NCBI RefSeq assembly: GCF_017874035.1
Contig: NZ_JAGGKV010000018.1
Span: 79,664 to 143,663, forward strand
Source of the DNA: Paenibacillus aceris
Lineage (GTDB): Bacteria; Bacillota; Bacilli; Paenibacillales; NBRC-103111
Direction: 5' to 3'
DNA: 64,000 bases
Positions 26,819 to 35,969 of this stretch are shown here, one piece after another (within the stretch, counting starts at the first letter, position 1; each line of letters opens with the position of its first letter). Position numbers and translations under genes: made by a program. The notes under the pieces were generated by a model that saw only the letters and a list, made by a program, of their open reading frames with translations, searched no databases and had not been told where the DNA came from.

Positions 26819-28663
26819 ATGTGCGGAATAACGGGTTGGATAGATTGGCGGAAAGACTTGACCGGGTACCCGTCCATTCTAGAAAATATGACGGAAACAC
26901 TCCATTTGCGTGGACCAGATGCTTCTGGCACTTGGATCTCACAGCATTGTGCCCTCGGCCATCGACGTCTTAGTGTAATGGATCCGGAAAACGGTGCTCA
27001 GCCCATGGTCCGGAAACAAGGAGACTACACCTATACGATCGTATATAATGGCGAACTTTATAATGCCCCCGAGCTAAAAAAAGAGCTCGAACTGCGCGGT
27101 CATCATTTCCGCACAACCTGTGATACGGAAGTGCTGCTAGCTTCCTTCATTGAATGGGGGCGGGCTTGTGTAGACCGTCTCAATGGTATATTCGCATTTG
27201 CCGCATGGAATGATCAAGAGCAATCCCTCTACTTGGTCAGAGATCGGCTTGGCGTAAAGCCACTTTTTTATTCTCATCAGAACAGTGTTCTTCTATTCGG
27301 TTCTGAACCAAAAGCCATTCTTGCACATCCGGATTTCCAAGCAGAAGTCGGTGCAGAAGGCTTGGCTGAAATCTTTGCAGTTGGCCCCGCACGCACGCCC
27401 GGACACGGAATATATCGCAATATGTCGGAGCTGAAACCGGGACAATGCGCTGTTTTTGACCGCAATGGTTTATCCATTCGAACGTACTGGAAGCTGGAAA
27501 GCCAACCGCACCCGCATGATATTGACGCAACGGCGACTCAAGTTCAACAACTGCTAAGCGACACCTCCCAGCGCCAACTTGTTTCTGACGTACCTATCTG
27601 TACACTGCTATCCGGAGGCCTCGACTCCAGTGCCCTTACATCGCTCGCCGCCGAGCATTACAAAGAAAGCGGAAAAGGCGCTTTGCATACTTTTTCGGTT
27701 GATTACAAGGATAATGATAAGCACTTCAAAGCCAACCTGTTTCAACCGAATTCCGACGCCCCGTGGATTAAACGGATGACGGAGCATCTTGGCACCGAGC
27801 ATCATTATATTGAGTTCGACACGCCTGAACTAGTGGAATCCCTGAAAACTGCCGTTTTTGCCCGGGATACGCCGGGAATGGCAGATGTTGATGGATCCCT
27901 TTATTTGTTTTGCCGTGAAATCAAAAAGGAAGCCACCGTTGCCATCTCTGGTGAAGCTGCAGATGAAATCTTCGGCGGGTACCCATGGTTCCACAACGAG
28001 GAAGCCTTGGCTGCAAACACATTCCCTTGGTCGCTAAAATTGCCTAACAGGGTCAATCTGCTGGCTCCCGATTTCGTGGATTGGATTAAGCCGGTCGAGT
28101 ATGTCAGCAATCGGTATCAGCAAGCTTTAAGCGAAGTGCCGCGGCTTGCGGGTGAGACGCAGCAGCAAAATCGCATGCGGGAAATGTCTTACCTTAATAT
28201 CACACGCTTCATGCCAACGCTGCTCGATCGCAAAGACCGTATGAGTATGGCAGTTGGACTTGAAGTACGGGTTCCTTTCTGCGATCATCGCCTCGTCGAA
28301 TATGTGTGGAATATTCCTTGGGAAATAAAAACATCCGGCGATCGTGAAAAGGGCATTCTGCGAAAAGCGTTAAAAGGCGTTCTTCCCGATGATGTTCTGA
28401 CACGTAAGAAAAGCCCGTATCCAAAAACACATAATCCTAATTACTTGGCAGCTGTGCGTAAATGGGTGCTGGAAATACTCGATGACCCCAGCTCCCCTCT
28501 GCTGCCATTCATTGATGTGAAAAAAATACGCGCACTCGCCAGCTCAGACACAAACGACTTCGATCTTCCATGGTTCGGCCAGTTGATGACAGGTCCCCAG
28601 CTGTTCGCCTATTTAGCACAAGTAGATACGTGGTTAAGAAGCTATAAAATATCGATCCGTTAA
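26819..28663 (+). CDS. asnB: Asparagine synthetase (glutamine-hydrolysing)
   Basis: 614 residues from the ATG at 26819, with AAAGGAAGG upstream. The glutaminase domain starts with the nucleophile Cys2 (MCGITGWID), with LRGPDASG and YNGELYN segments. The synthetase domain has the PPi loop LLSGGLDSS (about residue 265) and the catalytic ISGEAADEIFGGYPWF. The length and layout match AsnO of Bacillus subtilis, which acts in sporulation, rather than the 630-residue AsnB; assignment between the paralogues is an inference. It is a single-gene unit with a terminator. Confidence 0.93.
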   Translation: MCGITGWIDWRKDLTGYPSILENMTETLHLRGPDASGTWISQHCALGHRRLSVMDPENGAQPMVRKQGDYTYTIVYNGELYNAPELKKELELRGHHFRTTCDTEVLLASFIEWGRACVDRLNGIFAFAAWNDQEQSLYLVRDRLGVKPLFYSHQNSVLLFGSEPKAILAHPDFQAEVGAEGLAEIFAVGPARTPGHGIYRNMSELKPGQCAVFDRNGLSIRTYWKLESQPHPHDIDATATQVQQLLSDTSQRQLVSDVPICTLLSGGLDSSALTSLAAEHYKESGKGALHTFSVDYKDNDKHFKANLFQPNSDAPWIKRMTEHLGTEHHYIEFDTPELVESLKTAVFARDTPGMADVDGSLYLFCREIKKEATVAISGEAADEIFGGYPWFHNEEALAANTFPWSLKLPNRVNLLAPDFVDWIKPVEYVSNRYQQALSEVPRLAGETQQQNRMREMSYLNITRFMPTLLDRKDRMSMAVGLEVRVPFCDHRLVEYVWNIPWEIKTSGDREKGILRKALKGVLPDDVLTRKKSPYPKTHNPNYLAAVRKWVLEILDDPSSPLLPFIDVKKIRALASSDTNDFDLPWFGQLMTGPQLFAYLAQVDTWLRSYKISIR

Positions 28664-28670
28664 TATAAAA

Positions 28671-28709
28671 AAGGCCTGCTATCCACTGCAATGTGGAAGC
28701 AGGTCTTTT
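28671..28709. terminator. Bidirectional terminator between asnB and rdgB
   Basis: GGCCTGCT (28673-28680) pairs with AGCAGGTC (28698-28705), plus CCAC/GTGG inside, followed by TTTTC on the plus strand. The other strand has TTTTTTATA beyond the stem. Confidence 0.75.
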
Positions 28710-28712
28710 CAT

Positions 28713-29363
28713 TTAGGATTCGTTTTGATCAGGAAGCCTATCCAAAAATAATCGTAACGCTTTTGCCCGGTGACTGATTTCATTCTTCTCTTCCACCGTC
28801 AGCTCCGCCATCGTTCTTCCCAGAGCGGGAATATAAAACAAAGGATCATAGCCGAATCCGCTCTCCCCACGGTGTTCCGCGATGATGTAGCCCTTGCAGG
28901 AATCCTCAGCTTCTATGATCTCGTTGGCTACTGGGTCGATAAGCGCAAGCGCACAAACATAAGCAGCCTCGCTCAGAAGCTTAGGGTGGCCCACTTCCGC
29001 CGGCAGTCCCTCCGATGAGCCAATTTCGCTCAAAGCTTGAAGCAGCTTGGCGTTGTTATCTGCATCCGTTGCGCTTTCACCGGCATATCTAGCTGAGTAA
29101 ACACCCGGAGCTCCGTCCAACTCCTTCACACATAAGCCCGAGTCGTCTGCAAGAACAGGAACATGGAGATGCGCGGAAATGATTTGCGCTTTGATCCGCG
29201 CATTCTCCGCAAACGTCGTTCCGCTTTCCACGATTTCCGGAAGCTCCGTATAATCAGCCAAGCTGCGAACTTTATAGCCTTTGGGACCGAAAAGACTTTC
29301 GAACTCCTTGACTTTGCCCTCATTTCGCGTTGCAATAACGACAATATTACTTCGTAGCCGCAT
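28713..29363 (-). CDS. rdgB: XTP/dITP diphosphatase (non-canonical purine NTP pyrophosphatase)
   Basis: A house-cleaning enzyme of the Ham1 family that hydrolyses dITP and XTP. The start is the ATG at 29363 (MRLRSNIVVIATRNEGKVKEF), inside the end of rph, an overlap of 17 bases. Motifs: TRNEGKVKEF, TFAENARIKA, VLADDSGLCV, GVYSARYAG and GFGYDPLFY. 216 residues, slightly longer than average. Gene order gerM-rph-rdgB (ysnA) matches Bacillus subtilis. Confidence 0.94.
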   Translation of the reverse strand: MRLRSNIVVIATRNEGKVKEFESLFGPKGYKVRSLADYTELPEIVESGTTFAENARIKAQIISAHLHVPVLADDSGLCVKELDGAPGVYSARYAGESATDADNNAKLLQALSEIGSSEGLPAEVGHPKLLSEAAYVCALALIDPVANEIIEAEDSCKGYIIAEHRGESGFGYDPLFYIPALGRTMAELTVEEKNEISHRAKALRLFLDRLPDQNES

Positions 29364-30105
29364 GTTGTACACCTCGAATACGATCCGCAATAGGGCCCAG
29401 CACTTTACACTGCTCTTCAATCATCGTATGAATCCCTGTTTCCGCAAGGGCAAGCAGTTCATCCAATTCCTTGCGTGAAAAAGGAGCATCCTCGCCTGTA
29501 CCTTGAATTTCCACAAATTGGCCTTGCCCTGTCATTACGACGTTCATATCCACTTTCGCCTGTGAATCCTCTTCATAGTTGAGATCAAGACGCGGTGTTT
29601 GACCAATAACGCCAACAGAGACAGAAGCCAAAAAGTCGTTTATCGGGAACTTCGCCAAGTTTTTATCTGTCGCCAGCTTGTTGATGGCAAACGCCATGGC
29701 AACGAATGCACCGGTAATCGAAGTCGTACGGGTGCCTCCATCTGCTTGGATGACATCACAGTCCAATGTAATGGATCTCTCACCTAGAGCCTCCAAGTTA
29801 ACAACGGAACGAAGCGCACGGCCGATCAAACGCTGTATCTCCATGGTGCGTCCGCCAAGCTTGCCTTTGGCTGCTTCACGCTGATTTCTTACCTGTGTGG
29901 CGCGCGGCAGCATAGAATATTCAGCCGTTACCCAGCCTTTGCCTTGCCCTTTCATAAAAGGCGGGACACGTTCTTCAACAGTTGCCGTACAAATCACTTT
30001 GGTATCCCCGACCTCAATAAGCACCGAGCCTTCTGCATGTTTTATGTAATGGGGGGTTATTTTCATAGGGCGCAATTCTTCATTCGTTCTTCCGCCAATT
30101 CGCAT
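29347..30105 (-). CDS. rph: Ribonuclease PH
   Basis: A phosphorolytic 3'-5' exonuclease for tRNA 3' ends. 252 residues; family segments include GWVTAEYSMLPRATQ, GRTMEIQRLIGRALRSVV, and DCDVIQADGGTRTTSI. The ATG has AGGAGGAG upstream. It overlaps rdgB and is the first gene of a two-gene operon. Confidence 0.96.
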   Translation of the reverse strand: MRIGGRTNEELRPMKITPHYIKHAEGSVLIEVGDTKVICTATVEERVPPFMKGQGKGWVTAEYSMLPRATQVRNQREAAKGKLGGRTMEIQRLIGRALRSVVNLEALGERSITLDCDVIQADGGTRTTSITGAFVAMAFAINKLATDKNLAKFPINDFLASVSVGVIGQTPRLDLNYEEDSQAKVDMNVVMTGQGQFVEIQGTGEDAPFSRKELDELLALAETGIHTMIEEQCKVLGPIADRIRGVQHAATK

Positions 30106-30232
30106 AAATCGTGTTCTCCTCCTGTTGCTTCCAAGGGAAGCTTAATTCTCTCGCCCCATTGTAACAAAGTAGCCGGAGAAAAGCACCCTCGTCAAGTACA
30201 ATGATGCCCGGCCTGATCAAAAGGATGAGAAA

Positions 30233-30268
30233 ACCCCTTATGCAAAATTACTTTTTGCATAAGAGGTT
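30233..30268 (-). terminator. Terminator of gerM
   Basis: AACCCCTTATGCAAAA and TTTTGCATAAGAGGTT pair with one bulge around a short loop; TTTTCTC follows on the minus strand. Located just after the gerM stop. Confidence 0.75.
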
Positions 30269-30289
30269 CTATAGCTCGGTGCAAGCTGG

Positions 30290-31339
30290 TCACAGCTTCG
30301 CCGGATTAATATGAGCAGGTCTTGTAACAGGCTTGGTGTAATTCTGAGTACTATCCGAGGATGTAAATTTCACAGCGCCATCCACTTTAATCTGAACTTG
30401 CTTAAAGCCAGTATTCTCAGTTAAAGAAAGAATAACGGACTTCAGAGCATCTTCGGACGCTTTCTGATCTGCGCCAAGCAGCTTGTTCGAGAAGTCAACT
30501 GTAATTAAAGAATCCGCCGGATTAATGCTCTTCACTTCCGTTGCGGCATTCAGAACCCCAGCAAGCCCCTTCTTCTGATCAGGCCCTTTAATGAGCTGAT
30601 CAACAACAGCTTTAGCTACATTGTCCGTTCTTTTGACCAACCTTGTAACAGGTACATAATATTTGTAGTTTTGATCGTTTTGATTCAAGAAATAGAGTGT
30701 GACCGGGGTAGATTGCCCGAACTCCGCATCTTCGGCCTTCTCTAGGTTAATCCCCATCGAACGCGCCAATGGCGTATCAAGCGGTGTTTTGCCTTTCGGC
30801 ATTTCTTTGAGATCCTTACCTTCAACGCGAAGCTGCACTTTCTCTACCGTCGGGAAGTTCGTGAGATTCCACGTGATAGCTTCCAGTATTTTTCTTTCAT
30901 TTTGCTGGTCATAGGTGAGAAACTCTTTAGAGAAATCAACGATGGCGCGTTTGTCTGATGTTACATTCAAGCTAATGACTTTTGTGCCCTTCGGCAGCAG
31001 AGCTTGGAATCCGGATGGAAGCAGACTTGAGACCGGACCGCCATCCACCATGTACTCCAGTGTCGTCTTTGCAACGGACACCGATTTCGGCAATCCCAGA
31101 CTAAGCGGGGCGACGAAGCCTTTGGCATCTCTCACATACACGGTCATCTGTGATGAGTTATCGTCGATCATGTCGATTGTGACTGCAGCTGATGTCCTCT
31201 GAGCGTCAGCTTCCGCACCCGTGGTCGGAGGTGCATCAATGTCAGCTTTCTTCCCAGTGCCCAGGACCGAACATCCTGTGGTCAGCAAGGCAATCACCCC
31301 CGCGATAGCGGCTGAACGAATCCAATGTTGATGTTTCAT
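30290..31339 (-). CDS. gerM: GerM-like lipoprotein with two GerMN domains
   Basis: 349 residues from the ATG at 31339, which has AAGGAGG upstream; longer in-frame starts to 31540 lack support. A lipoprotein signal ends LLTTGC. Two GerMN domains follow (about residues 65-195 and 210-335), each with a VDFSKEFL or VDFSNKLL type strand. In Bacillus subtilis GerM is needed for the engulfment-stage secretion complex across the two spore membranes. The C-terminus is a Pro/Thr-rich tail. Its position next to rph and rdgB supports the name. Confidence 0.88.
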   Translation of the reverse strand: MKHQHWIRSAAIAGVIALLTTGCSVLGTGKKADIDAPPTTGAEADAQRTSAAVTIDMIDDNSSQMTVYVRDAKGFVAPLSLGLPKSVSVAKTTLEYMVDGGPVSSLLPSGFQALLPKGTKVISLNVTSDKRAIVDFSKEFLTYDQQNERKILEAITWNLTNFPTVEKVQLRVEGKDLKEMPKGKTPLDTPLARSMGINLEKAEDAEFGQSTPVTLYFLNQNDQNYKYYVPVTRLVKRTDNVAKAVVDQLIKGPDQKKGLAGVLNAATEVKSINPADSLITVDFSNKLLGADQKASEDALKSVILSLTENTGFKQVQIKVDGAVKFTSSDSTQNYTKPVTRPAHINPAKL

Positions 31340-31609
31340 GTGCTTATTTCCTCCTTCGAGTTTTCGCAGAAGCCTCTTCAGAAGCATCTGCCGCGTATTT
31401 CCTTCGGCATGGCCTGTACATTGCTTTTTCGTATTATTATGTATACGGGGCTTTGTCCGATTTATAACTACTTTCTGTCCACATTTCAAAAAAAGTGCAG
31501 AGAAATCGTTACGACCCCTTTTTCGATGAATCCCTGCCATTTTCGGCTTCTTAACTTGGTATGCTATACTTGTAAAATAGACAGATTCGATCTAACTGGA
31601 GGCGCTCAG

Positions 31610-32572
31610 ATGAGAACATTCCTCAAAGACAAAACGCTCATTTTCAACGAATTCCGTGATGAAGTTTTCAGTCACTATCCCCAAGCTGTCATCGAAGAGG
31701 CTGTTGCCCGCCTACTCGTCGAAATCAAAGGGATCAAGAAAATTCCTTATGAGATGATCACAACGACTTTACTCGGTGTTTTAAGCAAAACCGAAACTTA
31801 TAATGTTATGTCCACACTCATGGAGCTGCAAAAAAAGGTCAAACACGATTCCGAACTGTTGGCAAGCATGAAGGACCCTGCCTACAACGTGCATCGCACG
31901 ATTGCCATGTCCATTTGCGGACTGTACGGCAGCGGCGCCGCTTCTCTCTTCGGCTTCATGGATTGTAAATTCCGGTTTTTCTTTCCAACGAAGCGCCCTA
32001 AATCGTTTATTTCAAAAGGGATCTGCGCAATCGTCGCCTCAACGGCTAGCGTGATCATTTCGGAGAATGTGAAAGTCGATTATACACAGCGGAATCTCGC
32101 AATGCTCGCAGAAAGAGGCGTCCAACTTGAGGATATGGTGGACATTCTCGATCAGCTTCAGCGTCCCTATAACCCGGACATGGAACGCAGCCTCTGCGAG
32201 GAGCACATTGTTGCGGTATTGCGCAAACAGCAGACCTTCCACGCCCTGCAGTTGGCACTCAAAATAGATACCGCCGTCGAAGCCGGTGAATTCAATCCGC
32301 AGTACAATCATATTGTCGGACAGGATGAAGGTCTTTTTGGAGTCGATGAAAGCATCGCAACCGCTGTTCCGCTCATGTATGGAACGATTGCACTTACGAA
32401 TTTCGGATACCTTGACAAAGAGAAAATCGGGATCATTAAAGACCTTGACAGCGACCACTCCGAGGGAAAATGCAATACTTTTATTGACGATATGGTATGC
32501 GGTATTGTCGCGGCAGCCTGCGGACGGTTAGCGCATAATAATATTCCTACGTACAGTAAGCCGTTGAAGTAA
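31610..32572 (+). CDS. Phosphatidylglycerophosphatase A family protein with N-terminal extension
   Basis: 320 residues from the ATG at 31610 (MRTFLKDKTLIFNEF), seven bases after GGAGG; the frame is open further upstream but through gerM's promoter region. The C-terminal 165 residues (from LAERGVQLEDMVDILDQ) match the YutG/PgpA type, with DEGLFGVDESIATAVPLMYG, TNFGYLDK and FIDDMVCGIVAAACGRLAHN segments. The N-terminal 150 residues are an additional, mostly helical region (VARLLVEIKGIKKIPYEMI, SICGLYGSGAASLFG) that is not part of YutG as I know it. Catalysis was not proven for these soluble relatives. Confidence 0.72.
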   Translation: MRTFLKDKTLIFNEFRDEVFSHYPQAVIEEAVARLLVEIKGIKKIPYEMITTTLLGVLSKTETYNVMSTLMELQKKVKHDSELLASMKDPAYNVHRTIAMSICGLYGSGAASLFGFMDCKFRFFFPTKRPKSFISKGICAIVASTASVIISENVKVDYTQRNLAMLAERGVQLEDMVDILDQLQRPYNPDMERSLCEEHIVAVLRKQQTFHALQLALKIDTAVEAGEFNPQYNHIVGQDEGLFGVDESIATAVPLMYGTIALTNFGYLDKEKIGIIKDLDSDHSEGKCNTFIDDMVCGIVAAACGRLAHNNIPTYSKPLK

Positions 32573-32608
32573 GAAGCGTCGCTGCCGGGGAAGAAACTAG
32601 GGGAAAAC

Positions 32609-32693
32609 AAAAAGTACATCAGATTCGCTTCATTCACCCGATTTTGGATTGTCCAAAACCCGGGATGAGCAGGCGGAATTTGATGTACTTTTT
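32609..32693. terminator. Long bidirectional terminator-like inverted repeat
   Basis: Thirteen-base perfect arms AAAAAGTACATCA (32609-32621) and its complement (32681-32693) enclose a second stem TTTTGGA/TCCAAAA (32642-32658). It sits between two converging genes. The outer arms provide T runs on both strands. Confidence 0.65.
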
Positions 32694-32729
32694 GCACGCT
32701 TTCCATTGAAAACTTGGAAAGCCGAATAT

Positions 32730-33713
32730 TCACGCGTTAAGGCCCACGGCCATATATTGAAGAAGCTCCGCGGCAGGATCGATCTGCCGGATGCGTCCCT
32801 CCGCTTCCAACAGGATGAGGTGAGCGATCGTCTCCGACAGCGCGAACCTCATCTGATGCGTGCTGAGCCGGTCGCCAAAGGTCGCGCGGCACACCTCATA
32901 AGCGCTAAGCGGTGCGCTTAGCTGCTTTTCCATGAGCGCAAGCCGCTCATGATGATGGCGCACCAGTTCCTCGGTGCGTGCGCCAAAGCCAGACCACGGT
33001 TCCCGGTGCCCCGGGTAAGCCATCTTGACCTTCAGCCTGCCGATCTCCTGCAGGCTGCGAAGGTACTCGCCGAGCGGGTTTTCTTCCACCTGCGGGAGGA
33101 AGGAAACGTTCGGCGATATTTGCGGCAGGACATGGTCGCCGCAAAACACCACCTCCGCCTCGGCATCGTAGAAGACCAGGTGACCCGCGGCATGGCCGGG
33201 GGTCTCAATGGCTTCGTACATGCGGTCTCCGAGGCGCACGGGTCCTTCCCGCAGCAGCGTAACCTGCGGCTGCGGGGAAACCAATTCGACGAAGCTCACC
33301 ATGTGCTTCGCCATCTCTTCCAGCCCGGCTTCCGGGAAGCCGTGCCGGGCAAAAAGCGTCAGGAGCCGCGCCGACAGCGGCTGCTCCGGCCCCCATAGGA
33401 GCTGCACTTGCGCGAATCCGGTCTCCGAGAGGAGAACCGGCGCGCCCGTGCGCTCCTGGAACCAACCCGCCATCCCGTAGTGATCGGGATGGTGGTGGGT
33501 GAGCACGATCTGCTCGACGTGCTCGAAGGCAATGCCGCGCTCCTGCAGCACCTGCAGCCAGAGCGCTTCGGCATCCGGGGTGTGCAGCCCCGGATCGATG
33601 ACGGTGTACCCTTTGCTGCCGCAGATCAGGTAAGCATTCACCCAACGCAGCGGAAAGGGCAGCGGCACCTTCACTTGCGTAATCTCATCTGTATGTTCCG
33701 TCACGATGTTCAT
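32730..33713 (-). CDS. MBL-fold metallo-hydrolase
   Basis: 327 residues with the metallo-beta-lactamase fold. Zinc ligands: LTHHHPDHYG (about residues 71-80), a later His in TPGHAAGHLV and Asp in FCGDHVLP. The C-terminal region (from about residue 235) is helical and resembles the extension of hydrolases that act on thioesters or CoA-type substrates; the substrate is unknown. The gene is far richer in GC than its neighbours, which gives several spurious antisense frames. It ends 11 bases from the next gene upstream, forming an operon with the methyltransferase. Confidence 0.88.
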   Translation of the reverse strand: MNIVTEHTDEITQVKVPLPFPLRWVNAYLICGSKGYTVIDPGLHTPDAEALWLQVLQERGIAFEHVEQIVLTHHHPDHYGMAGWFQERTGAPVLLSETGFAQVQLLWGPEQPLSARLLTLFARHGFPEAGLEEMAKHMVSFVELVSPQPQVTLLREGPVRLGDRMYEAIETPGHAAGHLVFYDAEAEVVFCGDHVLPQISPNVSFLPQVEENPLGEYLRSLQEIGRLKVKMAYPGHREPWSGFGARTEELVRHHHERLALMEKQLSAPLSAYEVCRATFGDRLSTHQMRFALSETIAHLILLEAEGRIRQIDPAAELLQYMAVGLNA

Positions 33714-33723
33714 TTGTGCGTAT

Positions 33724-34455
33724 TCATCCTTCCTTATGCCCTACAAAAATCATCCGGCCCGATTCATCGGCATCATATTCCTGCCCATCATAACCGCCGT
33801 ATACGTGATCAATATGTAAACCTGCCTTTTGCAGCATCGCTTCAAACGCAGGCCGGTCATATAGTTTAACCTGTTCCAAATATTGCCGCTCAGGAGCTCC
33901 CTGCTTAGAAATCACAATCCGCTTGCGCACATAGCCATCTTCAATAGCTCTCGTTTCACGAATTTGAGTGTCTCCCTCCATCCGCTGAGATTGCGGAACT
34001 AGATGAGCTTGGACATGAACGGGATTCAAGAAATCAATAATGAAACGACCGTGCTTTTTTAAAAGCCGATTCATCTCATGAAACACCTTTTCATTCTGTT
34101 CGTCCTCATCGAAATACCCAAAAGAAGTAAATAAATTCACGACCGCATCAAACTGACGCTCAAGGGGAACTTCCCGCATGTCACCGTGTATCCAAGTCAC
34201 TCGTTTCTGTTTGTCTAATTGTATGGCTTCCTTCAAAAGCACCTCAGACAAATCAACACCCGTGATTTCATACCCAAAATCAGCTAATGCCATGGAATGG
34301 CGCCCCATCCCGCAGCACAGGTCCAAAACCTCAGCTCCTTGCCGCAGCTCAAGCCAATCCATCATTTTTTTCACTTCATGATAAGCGCCCTGCATATCCC
34401 GATGCTTATAAACAAGCAAATAATCATTGCCAAAACTTTCTTGATACCAAGCCAT
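33724..34455 (-). CDS. Class I SAM-dependent methyltransferase
   Basis: 243 residues. The SAM-binding motif reads VLDLCCGMGRHSMALA (about residues 42-57), followed by VTGVDLSE-like ITGVDLSEVLL and HGDMREVPLERQFDAVVNLFTSFGYF. The C-terminal part is beta rich (YLEQVKLYDRPAFEAML). The family includes small-molecule and tRNA methyltransferases; no substrate can be inferred. It is the middle gene of a minus-strand set with the metallo-hydrolase and the next gene. Confidence 0.9.
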   Translation of the reverse strand: MAWYQESFGNDYLLVYKHRDMQGAYHEVKKMMDWLELRQGAEVLDLCCGMGRHSMALADFGYEITGVDLSEVLLKEAIQLDKQKRVTWIHGDMREVPLERQFDAVVNLFTSFGYFDEDEQNEKVFHEMNRLLKKHGRFIIDFLNPVHVQAHLVPQSQRMEGDTQIRETRAIEDGYVRKRIVISKQGAPERQYLEQVKLYDRPAFEAMLQKAGLHIDHVYGGYDGQEYDADESGRMIFVGHKEG

Positions 34456-34474
34456 TTCGTCACACCTTCAATTT

Positions 34475-35173
34475 CTAATTATGTTCGTTAGGAATTACAT
34501 AAGAGTCCAATTTCTGCTTTACAATGCGCAATCCATCCCTTGCTTCCTCTTTGCTGAAGTTGCCTGCTTCCAACTGCACCTCTTCGATATCAAGTAATTT
34601 TTCATAAAAAATAATGCCTTGCCCTAGAAAATCCGGCTGATTGGGATGGTCCTCCATAAAATGGAACAATACATCCTCAACCTTTGCATAATCGCCTTGC
34701 TTTTCATAGTGAGAGAAGAGCAATCTTTTCAGATCCTCGGGAATCATCCATGCCTTAAGCCGGTCCAGACTCGTCTGAATTCGGGAAGAAATCTCTGCAT
34801 TCTCCTCATCCTTCGGATCAACCTCGGAGGAAAGAGAGAGGTGAAGCAGTAAATCAAGGGATTTTACATAAACAGGGTAAGCCTCATCGGTTTGTTCATG
34901 CTGTCGCAGCAGATCTCCAGCTCCAACAAACATATCCCCAATAACCATCGCTTTCGCTACATCTAAATTTCCATGATAGGAAAGCAATTCTAAAATATCT
35001 TTGCTGGACAGAGCCTGTAAAGAGCGAAGATTGAGCCCAAGCAAATGCCTGCTCGCCTCATCCAATTGCTGCTGGGCATCCCCCAGTGGAATATGTTCCT
35101 TATTAAAAAGAATGCGATGCAGCACCTGCGTCATTTGCTCGATCTGCCGCATAAAATAATCACGTTTGAACAT
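34475..35173 (-). CDS. DUF6483-type uncharacterised protein
   Basis: 232 residues from the ATG at 35173 (MFKRDYFMRQIEQMTQVL), eight bases after AAGGGGG. The N-terminal KRDYFMRQIEQMTQ-type start and helical repeats are typical of a Bacillota family of unknown function (DUF6483, from memory). The protein is almost all helix, with TPR-like pairs towards the C-terminus (HYEKQGDYAKVEDVLFHFM). It begins 65 bases from the sigma-K-like promoter of gerE, divergently. Confidence 0.7.
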   Translation of the reverse strand: MFKRDYFMRQIEQMTQVLHRILFNKEHIPLGDAQQQLDEASRHLLGLNLRSLQALSSKDILELLSYHGNLDVAKAMVIGDMFVGAGDLLRQHEQTDEAYPVYVKSLDLLLHLSLSSEVDPKDEENAEISSRIQTSLDRLKAWMIPEDLKRLLFSHYEKQGDYAKVEDVLFHFMEDHPNQPDFLGQGIIFYEKLLDIEEVQLEAGNFSKEEARDGLRIVKQKLDSYVIPNEHN

Positions 35174-35273
35174 AAGAAAAGCCCCCTTTGCCCAAAAGAA
35201 ATGCCTCATTTCAGCTTACCACGCCTCGAATAGAAACTCAAAAGCGGATACCGCCTATTTTTCCGTCTAGACC

Positions 35274-35303
35274 GCACCATTGGCAGCAGCCCTTCATAAA
35301 CTA
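35274..35303 (+). promoter_or_regulatory. Sigma-K-like promoter of gerE
   Basis: A -10 CATAAACTA (35295-35303) fits CATANNNTA exactly. The -35 GCACC (35274-35278) contains the conserved AC, with a 16-base spacer, as expected for mother-cell sigma-K promoters. gerE is a sigma-K gene in Bacillus subtilis. The leader to the gerE ATG would be about 60 bases. Confidence 0.7.
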
Positions 35304-35368
35304 ATTTTGACTGTATCCCTTAACCTTGTATTTCCCAATACCCGAGCAAGGAGGGGTGACACACATCC

Positions 35369-35590
35369 ATGGGCAGCGACCACAAAAACAAATTTCTACT
35401 TACGAACCGCGAACGCGAAGTATTCGAACTATTAGTGCAGGACAAAACGACTAAGGATATCGCACAGCAGCTTTTTATCAGTGAAAAAACTGTGAGAAAT
35501 CATATTTCGAACGTCATGCAGAAGCTGAACGTAAAGGGTCGTTCACAAGCGGTTGTAGAACTGATCAAGCTTGGGGAATTAAAGATCTGA
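35369..35590 (+). CDS. gerE: Spore-coat transcription factor GerE (LuxR-type HTH)
   Basis: A 73-residue stand-alone LuxR/GerE helix-turn-helix that controls late coat genes in the mother cell. The segments LTNREREVFELLVQDKTTKD, ISEKTVRNHISNVMQKLNVK and GRSQAVVELIKLGEL are nearly identical to Bacillus subtilis GerE as I recall it. AAGGAGG lies upstream of the ATG, and a sigma-K-like promoter precedes it. It is followed by a strong terminator. Confidence 0.95.
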   Translation: MGSDHKNKFLLTNREREVFELLVQDKTTKDIAQQLFISEKTVRNHISNVMQKLNVKGRSQAVVELIKLGELKI

Positions 35591-35614
35591 TTCCGTCAGC
35601 AAAGGGATCCATGT

Positions 35615-35656
35615 AAGCCTTCGAGGCCTCCTAGTGGAGGATTCGAGGGCTTTTAT
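35615..35656 (+). terminator. Terminator of gerE
   Basis: Arms AAGCCTTCGAGGCCTCC (35615-35631) and its near-complement (35636-35652) followed by TTTT. Confidence 0.85.
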
Positions 35657-35783
35657 GTTGGTGCACGGGCACGCTAAAAGTGAACGTTTTGTTAACCCAA
35701 CATTTCGACAGTAAGTGATCTCCAGCATGTACTATGATAATAACTAACAAGTACATTACATCTATAGGAGGCTATTACAATCC

Positions 35784-35969
35784 ATGATGGAAGTAATCAC
35801 CGATCAAAAAAATGTGTTTTCCCTTTCAAAACTCCTGAATGTGGAACCAGGCATTCTGTATCGACTCTGCCAATACATTGAGTCAAGAGGCCATCATTTT
35901 ACAAAATCAGAAGAAGGCGCCTTTCAATTTAATGATAATGATATTGCTGTGATTTTAGCCCATTATTGA
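35784..35969 (+). CDS. Small uncharacterised protein (61 residues)
   Basis: Starts at ATG 35784 (or the next codon, also ATG) with AGGAGG 12 bases upstream. The sequence has a helix-turn-helix flavour (LSKLLNVEPGILYRLCQYIESRGH) but it is too short to assign. The stop lies inside the arm of its own terminator, and the gene stands alone, so expression is likely. Confidence 0.65.
   Translation: MMEVITDQKNVFSLSKLLNVEPGILYRLCQYIESRGHHFTKSEEGAFQFNDNDIAVILAHY

Noticed and set aside
31325..31609. Upstream extension of the phosphatidylglycerophosphatase-like frame
   Set aside because: It overlaps the gerM start region; GGAGG is placed for the ATG at 31610.
33053..33869. Several antisense frames over the metallo-hydrolase gene
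   Set aside because: The opposite strand carries an intact HHHPDH enzyme; these are composition artefacts.
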